Notes: generated from the sequence alone by a model not told the origin. A DNA stretch of 64,000 bases from JACKII01 sp963807085 (GCA_963807085.1 CAWEBB010000002.1:1-64000); one strand, 5' to 3'; counted from the stretch's first letter, positions 1 to 8,383 are shown. Program-made: numbers and translations.

Positions 1-204
1 TAGACATTTAGGAGACCCCGAGGTCCAACAGAAATACTTGATTTACACAGTATAGTACCTCTGCCTCATCATTATTTCGCTCGGCATCCGGCCTTCTAAT
101 GTCGTAGGCGCGATCATAAATATATATCGTTTCCATATTTTTATTTACCACTCCAAGAAAGCCATACCACAATAACAATTTTGTAAGAGCGTGTTTGAGA
201 AGCA
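1..204. other. AT-rich stretch without a supportable gene
   Basis: The sequence is visibly richer in A and T than the rest of the window. It contains only a 66-codon minus-strand frame with no recognisable motif and no clear ribosome site. I see no gene here. Its composition, beside a transposase remnant, suggests imported or decayed DNA. Confidence 0.4.
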
Positions 205-327
205 TCACGGCCAGCGCTGGAGCAGCGTAGCAGATGCAGCGATGACGATCAGGGTTTCAGCGACGGCGGGAAGCTGCTCGTAGTCCCGGACGAGCCTCCG
301 GCACTTCATGATCCACGCGAAGGTTTC
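205..327 (-). pseudogene. IS5-family transposase, C-terminal remnant
   Basis: The last 40 codons of a minus-strand frame read like the C-terminal tail of IS5-group DDE transposases: a TFAWIMKCRRLVRDYE segment, matching the family pattern (R)TFAWLxRxRRLxxDYE, followed by a hydrophobic helix that ends in LLQRW before the TGA at 205-207. Upstream of about 327 the frame loses all similarity, so only the tail survives. No terminal repeats were seen. The remnant lies just upstream of the hypothetical gene at 356 and overlaps that gene's possible longer 5' extension. An insertion and later loss may therefore have removed that gene's original promoter region. Confidence 0.7.
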
Positions 328-355
328 GCCTGCCGAAACTGATGGCAGCGTCACC

Positions 356-682
356 ATGAGCGGCCCGGCGGACTGCCGGCTGCTCGGCCGCTGGCGCATC
401 ACAAACCGCGACCTATGGGACGCCGAACACCCCGATCTGGTTGAACCGGCCACCGTTTGCTTCGAAGCGAACGGACACGGCTCCTTCGCCTTCGGCGCGC
501 TCGATGCGGGCTTGAGGCTCGAATATGGCCGCACGATCGTTTTCTTCCACTTCGAGGGCTTCGACGAAGGCGACGAAGTCCGCGGAACCGGATCCGCCGA
601 ACTCATGGACGACGGAGCGCTTGAAATCGAGCTAAACTTCTTCGATAGCCACGACACCATCCTTACCGCTCGCAAAGAATGA
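356..682 (+). CDS. Conserved hypothetical protein, 108 aa
   Basis: The predicted 108-residue soluble protein contains the patterns LLGRWRI, LWD, DLVEPA and GHGSFAFGAL, typical of a widespread small bacterial hypothetical family of about 100-130 residues with no known activity. It has no signal peptide or membrane segment. The ATG at 356 was chosen because the family consensus begins a few residues later and because the alternative ATG at 308 overlaps the transposase remnant on the other strand. No strong ribosome site precedes either start. The C-terminal end (SHDTILTARKE) departs from the family pattern and runs into AT-rich DNA. The function is unknown. Confidence 0.6.
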   Translation: MSGPADCRLLGRWRITNRDLWDAEHPDLVEPATVCFEANGHGSFAFGALDAGLRLEYGRTIVFFHFEGFDEGDEVRGTGSAELMDDGALEIELNFFDSHDTILTARKE

Positions 683-892
683 CTTCTTCAACAGCCTACT
701 AGCAAATGCTTCCACATGCTGTTCGGTTTCATCCTTGAACGTCGAATTTTTGACAAAATCACGATAATCTAGCAGAGTAGGCAAATGTTTATATTGAATT
801 ATCAATGCTTCGATATTAAACGCATGGGATAAATCTAACAAAAAAGCCGCCCGCATATTATGATGTTTTTAATCTACGATATAGTCCGCTAA
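683..892. other. AT-rich spacer before the insertion sequence
   Basis: This stretch is AT-rich. A 74-codon minus-strand frame (632-856) overlaps the end of the preceding gene and has no recognisable domain, so I do not call it. Near its end lies a perfect palindrome with 7-base arms, tccgcta-a-tagcgga (884-898), that overlaps the target site of the adjacent insertion sequence. Confidence 0.4.
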
Positions 893-900
893 TAGCGGAA
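893..900. repeat. 8-bp target-site duplication, left copy (tagcggaa)
   Basis: The octamer tagcggaa lies directly outside the left terminal inverted repeat and is repeated exactly at 2117-2124 outside the right one. Eight-base duplications are the hallmark of IS1595-family insertion. Confidence 0.92.
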
Positions 901-925
901 GAGGCTTCTCCCTTTCGTTCCGGCG
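901..925. repeat. Left terminal inverted repeat of IS1595-family element
   Basis: Reads inward as gaggcttctccc followed by 13 more bases. It differs from the right-end copy at three of 25 positions (13, 16 and 18). Confidence 0.9.
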
Positions 926-1094
926 CTGCGAGATGTTGATGTTTCGGATGGCGGCGCGGGTGATGGCTTCCTGGTGCATGCAGGGCTCTGAGCAATTCTG
1001 ATCGACGTAGGCAGCGGCTCGAGACGGTTGGATGCACCGCGGACAGGCGACGGCGATCTCGCATTCCGGGGTGTGGCGCCGTGATCTGGTACTC

Positions 1095-2033
1095 TCAGAC
1101 GCGCTGCTCGACGAAGTCGCGGGCGGTTGCTGGCGCGAGGCGGGCTCCGAGGCCGAGCAGGGTATCGAACGCCACGGCTGTGTGGCGGCGACGGTTCCAC
1201 CTGAAGACGAACTCGTCGAGGTAACGCCTGAAGTGCTGGCGACGGAGGCCATGGTAGGTCCCGAGCGCCCATCTCTTGAGGTTTGAAAAGACGCGATGGG
1301 TCCAGCGCAGGATGATGTGGGCGGCCATCTTGCCGACGACTTTCGGCTCGTGCACATGGTCGGGCAGGCCATTGTAGCCGGACCATCCGTCCGTGACGAC
1401 GCGGGCACCGGCGGCGGCGACCGCGACGACGAAGGGCTTGAGCGTGGCGCCGGAGAAGTCGGCGATCGGCGCGAGACGAATGCGGCGCGGCTTGCCTTCG
1501 GGCAAGAGCTCCACCGCGCCGGCAACGAGCATCTTGCCCTGCGAGCTGCGGCCTTGACCGCCAGCGGGCGGGTCGTCCTTATGGCGCAAGGCGATCTCGG
1601 TCTCGTCAACTTCGACGACGTCCTCGAGAAGGCTTCGCTCGGGATCGACCATGGCGCGGCGGAGCTTCGTCAGGAGCAGCCAGGCGCTCTTGTAGCTGCC
1701 CAGGCCCAGTTGGGCCTGCAGTTGCAGGGCGGAGATCCCGTTGGAGTGGCTGGTTACGATATGGATCGCCGTGAACCAGGTCTTCAGCGGCAGATGGCTG
1801 CCGTGCATGACCGTGCCTGCGGTCACGGACGTCTGCCGCCGGCAGGCCGCGCACTCCCAGGTGAACGCCTTGGTCTTCAGCAGCCATCCCTTCGTGACGC
1901 CACAGCCCGGGCAGACAAAGCCCTCCGGCCACCGGCGACGCGCCAGATAGTCGGCGCAGGCCGCATTATCCGGAAATCGCGCCTCGAACTGGGCGCGGGA
2001 GAGCGGGCGGTCATGTTTCCAGCGGCTCGGCAT
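1095..2033 (-). CDS. IS1595-family (ISXO2-like) transposase
   Basis: The 312-aa protein has the two-part layout of IS1595 transposases. An N-terminal zinc ribbon (about residues 41-66) has paired cysteines in CPGC and CAAC. An ISXO2-like DDE domain (about residues 135-280) follows, with VEVDETEI supplying the first acidic residues, VVTDGWSGY the second and a TYHGLRRQH/YLDEFVFRWNRR tail the third acidic residue. Length and motif order match intact family members. It fills most of the element, its start lies 58 bp inside the right inverted repeat, and no accessory gene accompanies it. The function (cut/copy of the surrounding element) is confidently assigned by family. Confidence 0.95.
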   Translation of the reverse strand: MPSRWKHDRPLSRAQFEARFPDNAACADYLARRRWPEGFVCPGCGVTKGWLLKTKAFTWECAACRRQTSVTAGTVMHGSHLPLKTWFTAIHIVTSHSNGISALQLQAQLGLGSYKSAWLLLTKLRRAMVDPERSLLEDVVEVDETEIALRHKDDPPAGGQGRSSQGKMLVAGAVELLPEGKPRRIRLAPIADFSGATLKPFVVAVAAAGARVVTDGWSGYNGLPDHVHEPKVVGKMAAHIILRWTHRVFSNLKRWALGTYHGLRRQHFRRYLDEFVFRWNRRRHTAVAFDTLLGLGARLAPATARDFVEQRV

Positions 2034-2091
2034 GCGAGAACATTAAGCGAACGCACCTCGCGACGCAAGCGCAGATCACCACATTTTGTGC

Positions 2092-2116
2092 CGCCGGAGC
2101 CAACGGGAGAAGCCTC
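2092..2116. repeat. Right terminal inverted repeat of IS1595-family element
   Basis: Reverse complement matches the left end at 22 of 25 positions and ends exactly at the right copy of the 8-bp target duplication. Confidence 0.9.
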
Positions 2117-2124
2117 TAGCGGAA
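2117..2124. repeat. 8-bp target-site duplication, right copy (tagcggaa)
   Basis: Exact copy of the octamer at 893-900, immediately outside the right terminal repeat. The spacer from here to 2361 has no supportable gene. Confidence 0.92.
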
Positions 2125-2361
2125 AAATCATTCCAGATGAAGCAGAAACCTCTGCGATCGCGTGTAAATTGACATTCCTAACTGCATTGATGATGTGGTT
2201 ACGGAAATCAATTTTTTTCAAACAATCAAGCTCTTTAAATGCTCCCCTGCTTCGATAATAGCGTCAGTTAACGAACGGTGACCACCTGGGTAGGCTGCAA
2301 ACACCTTATTAGTCATCCGTAACACCTATGAGCAACTGGATTAATCCTCAAAACTGTTAGC

Positions 2362-2400
2362 GGTGCCTCAAAGACCGTCAATCGATTGCTTTGAGGCGCC
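2362..2400 (-). terminator. Hairpin downstream of the ThDP enzyme gene
   Basis: ggtgcctcaaag (2362-2373) can pair with ctttgaggcgcc (2389-2400), 12 bp with one mismatch, around a 15-base loop. It sits 12 bp past the stop codon at 2413. The following minus-strand tract is only moderately T-rich, so this is a probable rather than a strong intrinsic terminator. Confidence 0.6.
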
Positions 2401-2412
2401 GTCTTGGTGACC

Positions 2413-4155
2413 TTAGGCTGCACCCACCTTGTGCGGCATGTACCAGCTTTGGTCCGCACCCGCGCCGACATTGGTGATGCGCACGTCCAGTAGATAGGGT
2501 TCACCCGCCGCTTGGGCGTCGCTCCCGCGTTTGAGTGCCGCCTCCAGTTCGCCCGGCTCATCCACGCGCATGCCTTCGATACCCTGCGCCTTTGCCAGCA
2601 TGACAAAGTCGATATCCGGGTCACCGAGGAAGGTTTCCGGGTACTTGTTTTGCGCAGCCATGTTGCCGCCCCACCCCGCAAAGTTTGCCCGCACGGTCTG
2701 GTACTGCATGTTGTTGAACACGACTGTCAGAACCGGCAGGCCATACCGGGCCATGCTCCAGAAGGCGCTGGAAGAGTACATTACCGCGCCGTCGCCGAGG
2801 CCCAGCGTTACTGGCCTGTCCGGCGCCCCCAACTGCGCGCCGACGGCGCTGCCGGGGCCATAACCCAGGCTCGCGCCATAGGTCCGCACATAATCCCATT
2901 CGTTCTCGCCATAGCCCAGCGGCATCAACTGGTCCGCCGCGCGGAAGGCCTCGGACACCAGCATGGTATTCTCCGCCAGGGTTTTGCCCATGGTATAACC
3001 CAGGAAGTCCGGATGGATCGGCTTGCTGCCGCCCAGCTTGCCCATGCGCTCCACCGTCTTCGCCGCGCGCGCCTTGGCCTGGGCCGCAAGGCTCTGCTTG
3101 CGCTTTTGAATGTGCGCCAGGTTGGCGTGGTCCGGCTTCCAGAGCGCGTTCAGCGCGGCGACCGAGTGCTTCACGTTGCCGACGACGCCGATGTCGACGT
3201 TGTGGGTGCTGCCAATCATGTTCGGATCGTGGCCGATTGCCATGATGGTGGCGGCGTCTTTGAAGCGATGATCGCCCTCACCCGCGCGGGTGCTTTGCCG
3301 GTAGCCGATGCAGATCACCACGTCATAGCCGTTCGGCTCCATAGTATCGATCGGGCCGACATAGTTCGGATGGCGCAGCGGAAAGGCCGAATAGTCGAAC
3401 ATGCCGTGTGCGGCCGGCAGGGAGTAATTTTCCGCCAGCGTCAAAACCTCTTCATAGGCCTTGGCCGCATGAATGTCCGGGCCGACCAGCATCAGCGGAT
3501 TCTCGGCATTCAGCAGCGCGTCATGCATGGCCTCCAGGGTCGATAACGCCGGCGCCATGGCCAGTTCGAGCGGTTGTGCCGTCTCGATCTGTGCTTCAAC
3601 GTTCTTCGCATCCAGCGCCAGGCCGTTATAGGCGACATAGACCGGCCCGGACGGCATGCTCATCGCTTCCTTGAAGGCGCGGCGGGTTGCCATCGGGATG
3701 CCGCGGGGGTCATTGACCTCCCATCGGTTTTTGGTCACGTCCTGCACCGTGCTCATCTGAGCAAACCCGGCCTGCGCGCCCAGCGGGTTGTGGTCGCCGA
3801 ACGAGCCATTGTCGCGCATCGCGGCGGTCACCACCATCGGCGTGCCGTCGAAGTAGGAGTTGAACAACTGGCCCGTGCCCTGGCGCGTGCCGGCGGCGAG
3901 GTGGACGTTGACGAAGGCCGGCTTCTTCGCCGCCTTGGCGTAGCCGTCCGCTGCCGAAAGCACCAGCGCCTCGTTCAGCAAGAGAATCGGCTGCACCCCG
4001 TCGACTGTCAGGAAGGCATCGAAAAAGCCGGCCTCCGCACTGCCGGTGTTGGTGAACGCGTAATCGACGCCTTGGGCGACGAGTTGGTGCATCAGCAATT
4101 CGCCGCCGGTGCCAACGACTGTTTTCTTTTCACCCATGGGACTGGTTCCTGCCAT
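2413..4155 (-). CDS. Thiamine-diphosphate enzyme, acetolactate synthase/benzoylformate decarboxylase-like
   Basis: The 580-aa protein has the three-domain layout of ThDP decarboxylases and synthases. The N-terminal pyrimidine-binding domain carries the catalytic glutamate in NEALVLSAADGYAK (about residue 62). The central domain follows, and the C-terminal pyrophosphate domain has GDGAVMYSS followed after about 25 residues by NN (the GDG-X-NN metal site, about residues 458-486). The substrate cannot be told from sequence: a 2-oxo acid decarboxylase or carboligase is likely, and a true anabolic acetolactate synthase is unlikely because no small subunit lies nearby. It is divergently transcribed from the DUF1028 gene at 4280 across a 124-bp spacer, and a hairpin follows its stop. 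Confidence 0.85.
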   Translation of the reverse strand: MAGTSPMGEKKTVVGTGGELLMHQLVAQGVDYAFTNTGSAEAGFFDAFLTVDGVQPILLLNEALVLSAADGYAKAAKKPAFVNVHLAAGTRQGTGQLFNSYFDGTPMVVTAAMRDNGSFGDHNPLGAQAGFAQMSTVQDVTKNRWEVNDPRGIPMATRRAFKEAMSMPSGPVYVAYNGLALDAKNVEAQIETAQPLELAMAPALSTLEAMHDALLNAENPLMLVGPDIHAAKAYEEVLTLAENYSLPAAHGMFDYSAFPLRHPNYVGPIDTMEPNGYDVVICIGYRQSTRAGEGDHRFKDAATIMAIGHDPNMIGSTHNVDIGVVGNVKHSVAALNALWKPDHANLAHIQKRKQSLAAQAKARAAKTVERMGKLGGSKPIHPDFLGYTMGKTLAENTMLVSEAFRAADQLMPLGYGENEWDYVRTYGASLGYGPGSAVGAQLGAPDRPVTLGLGDGAVMYSSSAFWSMARYGLPVLTVVFNNMQYQTVRANFAGWGGNMAAQNKYPETFLGDPDIDFVMLAKAQGIEGMRVDEPGELEAALKRGSDAQAAGEPYLLDVRITNVGAGADQSWYMPHKVGAA

Positions 4156-4279
4156 TTTTGTGGTTCCGCGAACGCGGTGCTGCTGGAAGTATAGGCAGCT
4201 AACGAAGCTGGCGGCAATCGCAGCATGCGAAAAACCGCCCGGCGGCGCTATCGTCGACGATCTGGAAAGGACCTGCCCC

Positions 4280-5035
4280 GTGACCTATTCCATCATTGCG
4301 CAATGTCCGGAAAGCGGAACCTTCGGTGGAGCAATCGGCACCTCGTCGCTCGCCGTGGGTAATCGCTGTCTGCATATCCGGCATGGCTTCGGCGCGTTTC
4401 TCAGCCAGCATCGCACCGATCCGCGCCTGGGCGTGCGCGGCGCCGATATGCTGGCCGCAGGCAGCTCAGCGGCAGAGGCAATGGCCGCGGTCGTGCAGGC
4501 GCCCGACATCGGTTGGCGGCAACTTGCGGCACTCGATGCCCAGGGCGGAAGCGCCTTTCACCATGGCGACATGATTTACTCTATCGCTGCCGAAGCCGTG
4601 GGAGAGCGCTGCATCGCCATCGGCAATATTCTGGACAATGACCGGGTGCCGGCCGCGATGATCGAAGCGTTCGAGGATTCAGCCGGGCGTCAACTGGAAG
4701 ACCGGCTGGTCGCGGCCCTTGAAGCAGGCCGTGATGCTGGCGGTGAGGCATTAGACGCACTGCACTCTGCCGCGCTCCGCGTATCCGGTGCAGACGGCAT
4801 GGACCGCTGCGACCTGCGCATCGACCGGGCGGATGAGGCGGCCGGCGCATTACGGGATCTGCTGACGGCCTTCGGCGATCAGGCAGGGAGCCTGCGCCGT
4901 CTGGCCTTCGCGCCCGGCGACGTGCCGGTGTCGCGCGCGCTATTCGATGCCTCCATGCGCCGAATCAGGGAGCTGGGCCTGCAAGAGCGCTTTCCGGCGG
5001 AGCGTCAGGCTCATCGTTGGACGGTCAAGGGCTGA
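4280..5035 (+). CDS. DUF1028 family protein
   Basis: The 251-aa soluble protein opens with MTYSIIAQCPESGTFGGAIG, followed by SLAVGNRCL, GVGA-like GFGAFLSQ and DPRLGVRGADML. This is the signature arrangement of DUF1028, an Ntn-hydrolase-fold family often found beside peptide or amidohydrolase genes, with no proven activity. The GTG at 4280 was chosen because ggaaagg lies 9 bases upstream and the family consensus begins exactly there. An upstream in-frame ATG at 4109 would overlap the divergent gene. It stands alone, and the convergent GNAT gene ends 18 bp after it. Confidence 0.85.
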   Translation: MTYSIIAQCPESGTFGGAIGTSSLAVGNRCLHIRHGFGAFLSQHRTDPRLGVRGADMLAAGSSAAEAMAAVVQAPDIGWRQLAALDAQGGSAFHHGDMIYSIAAEAVGERCIAIGNILDNDRVPAAMIEAFEDSAGRQLEDRLVAALEAGRDAGGEALDALHSAALRVSGADGMDRCDLRIDRADEAAGALRDLLTAFGDQAGSLRRLAFAPGDVPVSRALFDASMRRIRELGLQERFPAERQAHRWTVKG

Positions 5036-5052
5036 AGCAGTCCGGCGCCACT

Positions 5053-5520
5053 TTAGTCCAAGATCAACTTGAAGCCCTCATGGCTCGCCTCGAATCCCAG
5101 CCGCTTATAGAAGGCGTGAGCATCGGCCCTGACCTTGTCCGAAGTTAGCTGCACGAGCGAGCAACCCCGGCGGCGGCATTCTTCCACCGCCCATTCCATC
5201 ATCTGCCCGCCCAGCCCGGTGCCCCGTGCGCTCGCCGCCACCCGCACTGCTTCGATCTGGCCGCGCCACGAGCCGAGCCGCGAAACCCCCGGAACGAAGC
5301 TGAGTTGGAATGTGCCGACTATTGTGCCGTCTCTTTCTGCCACGACGAGCAATTGATTCGGATCGGCATCCACCGCCCGGAAAGCTGCTGCATAGCGTGG
5401 ATTAAGCGGCTCCGCTACATCCTCCCGCCCGCGGCCGAGGCCATCGTCGGCAATCAACAGGACAATGGCCATCAGGTCGGCTTCGGTGGCAGCACGAAAA
5501 GCTACAGGCTTCACCGTCAA
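5053..5520 (-). CDS. GNAT family N-acetyltransferase
   Basis: The 155-aa protein has the GNAT fold pattern: an N-terminal FRAATEADL strand-helix, a central EAVRV strand and the acetyl-CoA pyrophosphate loop in ARGTGLGGQMM (about residues 98-108, Q/R-x-x-G-x-G/A), then a C-terminal HAFYKRLGF motif. The acceptor substrate is unknown. It is the last gene of a tightly coupled operon: its ATG (5520-5518) overlaps the TGA of the 73-aa gene by 4 bp, so it is probably translated by re-initiation. Confidence 0.9.
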   Translation of the reverse strand: MTVKPVAFRAATEADLMAIVLLIADDGLGRGREDVAEPLNPRYAAAFRAVDADPNQLLVVAERDGTIVGTFQLSFVPGVSRLGSWRGQIEAVRVAASARGTGLGGQMMEWAVEECRRRGCSLVQLTSDKVRADAHAFYKRLGFEASHEGFKLILD

Positions 5521-5738
5521 GGCCGCATAAAGCTGTTGTCTTCATCATCGGAGAGATTGCGGGCGACAAACTCCAACTCGCTCGCCACCGCTTCCGGGGC
5601 CTGTTCCTTCAGCAGCAGTTCGATTGCCTGATCCAGCAACGCCCGGCCGATCTGGTCCAACGCCAGACCATTCTTGATGCCTTCTTCGGCAGCCGCAAGC
5701 GCATGGGGGCGAACAATATCCGTAGGGCTTTTGCTCAT
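5517..5738 (-). CDS. Small hypothetical protein, 73 aa
   Basis: A short, acidic, probably helical protein with no recognised domain, no signal peptide and no cysteines. The ATG (5738-5736) overlaps the TGA of the PhyH gene upstream as ATGA, and its own TGA overlaps the GNAT start the same way. These two 4-bp overlaps are the main evidence that it is a real gene translated between its neighbours. The centre (ALDQIGRALLDQAIELLLKE) reads as one amphipathic helix. The function is unknown. The position suggests a role with the dioxygenase or acetyltransferase, but that is inference only. Confidence 0.75.
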   Translation of the reverse strand: MSKSPTDIVRPHALAAAEEGIKNGLALDQIGRALLDQAIELLLKEQAPEAVASELEFVARNLSDDEDNSFMRP

Positions 5739-6628
5739 CGGGCAGACGCATCCTCTCCTGCCTGGGCCGCATAGATCGACGTATAGCCGCCGCTCCAATC
5801 CGGCGGAATCTGACATGGCCGCGGGTCGTGATGCGCCCAAAGGGCCGGCTTGCCGCGCACCAACTCATAGACATGCGCCGAGGGGTCGGGGTGTGGGGTA
5901 TAGGCCCTGGCGTCGGCACTGGTGAAGCAGTTCAGAAGCAGCGGGCGCGGGTTTGGCGACTTGCTGGCCGGCGAAAAATGGGCCATGCGGCAACTATGGA
6001 TGGTGAGCGTGCCGGCGGGGCCGGTCAGGTACTGAACCTTGCTCATATCCATCTTTGCCGCGTCGTCTTCGCCGAAATGGCCGGTCCAAGTCCCGTTTTT
6101 CGCATATTGATTGTAAAGTTCGCCTTCATGGCTGCGCGGCATCACGGCCAGCGGACCATTGTCCATGTCGGTATCGGCCAGATAGCAGCCGATGGTCAGG
6201 ACGTTGTAATTGGTATGCGGAAAGAACTGAGCGTCCTGATGCCATTTCACCGTGTCGCTTTCGCTGAACCATTTGAAGTTCAGCTTGGAGTGATGGAAGA
6301 GCACGTCGGGCCCCAGAAGATCCGCCGCAACGTCCGCCAGCACATCCCGCGCGAAGGCCCAGTAAGCCTCGTGCTGTTCATCGGGTCGTTTCAGGCGGCG
6401 CAGCACTGGCTTTTCGGCCGAGTGTTCCGGTGCGATGTCGAAGACCCTGCCAGGTTCGGTTTCAGCGCGAGAGGCTTCTACAAAGCCCGCGGTTACGGCC
6501 TTAAGCCTTTCCACCCTATCCAAATCGACAAACCCCGGCAGCCCCAAATAGCCCTCGCGGAAGTAAAATTCGCGCTGTTCTTGCCTGAGCACCCGGGGCG
6601 GGTAGGCCAAAATTTCCTCCGGCGTCAT
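5735..6628 (-). CDS. Phytanoyl-CoA dioxygenase (PhyH) family protein
   Basis: The 297-aa Fe(II)/2-oxoglutarate oxygenase shows the iron-binding HxD in VKWHQDAQFF (about residues 135-144). The distal half has LTIHSCRMAHFSPAS, which supplies the third iron ligand His, and an arginine in NPRPLLLN that should bind 2-oxoglutarate. Length fits bacterial PhyH proteins, which hydroxylate varied small molecules, so the substrate cannot be assigned. It is the first gene of a three-gene coupled operon (PhyH, 73-aa protein, GNAT) and is divergent from the PanE-type reductase across a 104-bp spacer that must hold both promoters. Confidence 0.88.
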   Translation of the reverse strand: MTPEEILAYPPRVLRQEQREFYFREGYLGLPGFVDLDRVERLKAVTAGFVEASRAETEPGRVFDIAPEHSAEKPVLRRLKRPDEQHEAYWAFARDVLADVAADLLGPDVLFHHSKLNFKWFSESDTVKWHQDAQFFPHTNYNVLTIGCYLADTDMDNGPLAVMPRSHEGELYNQYAKNGTWTGHFGEDDAAKMDMSKVQYLTGPAGTLTIHSCRMAHFSPASKSPNPRPLLLNCFTSADARAYTPHPDPSAHVYELVRGKPALWAHHDPRPCQIPPDWSGGYTSIYAAQAGEDASAR

Positions 6629-6732
6629 GGGCAGCCTCTTGTCATCCGGTGTTCCTAGCGCTCATTCTGGTCAAACGTGGCGAGAACGCAATTGATCTAG
6701 CGCAAGACGCGCCAATGAAGCGAGGCATCTCC

Positions 6733-7707
6733 GTGAAAATCATCGTGATGGGCGCAGGCGCACTCGGCTCCATCTCCGCGGCCTTGCTTCACGAAGCCGG
6801 CCATGATGTTTCATTAATCGCCCGCGGTGCGCGGGCGGAGCATTTGCGCAAAAACGGCGTGGCTGTCGAGGGACTGGCCGAGGTGACGGCACCGGTCCCC
6901 ATCGTTACCGACACGACGACGCTGACGGATGCCGACCTGCTGATCCTCACCGTCAAGACCTTCGACACCGAGGCCGCGTTGCAACAGCTTGCCCATGTGA
7001 AGGTGGCGTCCTGCCTGTCCCTTCAGAATGGCATGATGAAAGACGATCAACTGGCCGCGGCCTTTGGGCCGGAGACTGTGCTGGGCGCCATCGCCAATTT
7101 CTCGGGCGGCGTGCGCGAGGATGGGGTCACGCTCTTCACCGTTAACACCAGCATCACCATTGGCGAGCCCGCGGGCGGCGTCTCACCCCGGGCGCAGGCG
7201 GTGATCGACGCCTTGAATGGGGCCGGCATCAACGCGCATGGCAGCCATGACATCCGCTCGACCAGTTGGAGCAAGTTCATTATCTGGTCCGGCCTGGCGA
7301 TCGTCAGCCCGTTGACCCGTCAGGCTACCGTCACCGCGTTTTCAGACCCCGACACCGCCCTGCTGTTGGCCCGCATCCAGCGGGAGGTGCAGGCCATTGC
7401 CGAGGCCGAAGGAGCCGCGCCGGAGCCGGTGCCCCCCTATTCCACGCCGGAATTCCTGGCCGCCAAGGACGAAGAGGCCGCCGCCCGGCTCGCGCTCGAA
7501 ACCGGTGAGCGGTTCCGTGAAACCGCTCCCCTCCACAAGCACTCCATGCTGCAAGCAGCCGAACGCGGCGCACGGCTCGAAATCCATGAAACCCTGGGTG
7601 ATCTGGTTGCGCGCGGCAAGAAACTCGGCGTGCCCGCACCGACCGTTGAAGCCGGCTACCGCATGCTGGCCCTGGTGGACCGCGTGAACCGCGGCGAGGC
7701 GGCGTAA
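6733..7707 (+). CDS. 2-dehydropantoate 2-reductase family protein (PanE/ApbA-like)
   Basis: The 324-aa NADPH-dependent reductase has the Rossmann glycine motif VMGAGALGS (residues 5-13) and a C-terminal all-helical ApbA_C domain with the catalytic-lysine region STSWSKFIIWSG. The GTG at 6733 is preferred because aagcgaggc lies at proper spacing and the family starts at this point. An ATG at 6715 would add six residues. True PanE makes pantoate for coenzyme A, but paralogues act on other 2-oxo acids. Its placement one base before a GST gene, and its divergence from PhyH, suggest a catabolic paralogue. Confidence 0.82.
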   Translation: MKIIVMGAGALGSISAALLHEAGHDVSLIARGARAEHLRKNGVAVEGLAEVTAPVPIVTDTTTLTDADLLILTVKTFDTEAALQQLAHVKVASCLSLQNGMMKDDQLAAAFGPETVLGAIANFSGGVREDGVTLFTVNTSITIGEPAGGVSPRAQAVIDALNGAGINAHGSHDIRSTSWSKFIIWSGLAIVSPLTRQATVTAFSDPDTALLLARIQREVQAIAEAEGAAPEPVPPYSTPEFLAAKDEEAAARLALETGERFRETAPLHKHSMLQAAERGARLEIHETLGDLVARGKKLGVPAPTVEAGYRMLALVDRVNRGEAA

Positions 7708-7708
7708 G

Positions 7709-8383
7709 ATGAGCGTTGGCCCTGAAGTCTATCCCTCACCCGATCCGGAGCGGCTGACGCTCTATGGCAGCTTCACCTCGTCATCGACTTTTAAGCCGAT
7801 GCTATTTCTGACGCTCGGCGGCTTGGCCTTCGACTTCCGCACCGTGAACCTGAAATATGGCTGGCAATACGAGCCCGCCTACCGCGAACAGGTCAACCGC
7901 TATGGCAAGGTGCCGGTGTTGCAGCACCAGAGCCTGACCATCGTCGATTCCAACGTCATCCTGGACTACCTGGCCCGCGCCACCGGCGTCTTTCAACCGG
8001 CGACGGAACAGGAGCAGTGGCAGGCGCGGGAGTGGCTCGCCTGGGAGGCTGGCAACATCACCAACGTCGCCAAGGTCCGACACTACCATCGCTTCCGGGA
8101 AGTCGATCCCGCGGTCATGGCCTATTACGTACCACAAGCCGAAGCGGCAATCGGCTTCGTGAACAACTCGCTGCAAGGCCGCGACTGGCTGGTCGGCGAC
8201 GCCCTCAGTATCGCGGACTTAGGCTGCTGGGGCCGCATGGTCTTCATGGCCGAAGGCGGCCTGGAGATCGAGCGCTGGCCGAACGTGCTCCGCTGGAGTC
8301 AGGCCATCGCGGCCATGCCCGGCTACGCCTACCCCTATGAATTGACGCCCAAGAAGGACCGTTCATTCCAGGCGCGGGCGTGA
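7709..8383 (+). CDS. Glutathione S-transferase family protein
   Basis: The 224-aa protein has a thioredoxin-fold N-terminal domain with the cis-proline loop GKVPVLQ and the glutathione-contacting DSNVILDYL (about residues 90-98), then an all-helical C-terminal domain ending in a typical ALSIADLGCWG N-capping motif. The first residues (LTLYGSFTSSSTFKP) place a serine near the usual catalytic position. It starts two bases after the reductase stop, so it is in the same operon. The role is probably conjugation or isomerisation of an electrophilic intermediate; the substrate is unknown. Confidence 0.88.
   Translation: MSVGPEVYPSPDPERLTLYGSFTSSSTFKPMLFLTLGGLAFDFRTVNLKYGWQYEPAYREQVNRYGKVPVLQHQSLTIVDSNVILDYLARATGVFQPATEQEQWQAREWLAWEAGNITNVAKVRHYHRFREVDPAVMAYYVPQAEAAIGFVNNSLQGRDWLVGDALSIADLGCWGRMVFMAEGGLEIERWPNVLRWSQAIAAMPGYAYPYELTPKKDRSFQARA

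Larger units (their letters stand above)
901..2116 (-). mobile_element. Complete IS1595-family insertion sequence, 1216 bp
   Basis: The element is bounded by 25-bp imperfect inverted repeats (901-925 and 2092-2116, 22 of 25 positions identical, each starting gaggcttctccc when read inward) and by identical 8-bp direct repeats. It carries one transposase gene on the minus strand (1095-2033). About 195 bp lies between the transposase stop and the left end; part of this stays open on the minus strand with several Cys codons but has no start, and I do not call it a gene. Intact ends, perfect target duplications and an uninterrupted transposase indicate a recent, probably still mobile insertion. 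Confidence 0.92.

Noticed and set aside
632..856. 74-codon minus-strand frame in AT-rich DNA
   Set aside because: It overlaps the convergent hypothetical gene, lacks a ribosome site and matches no family I recognise.
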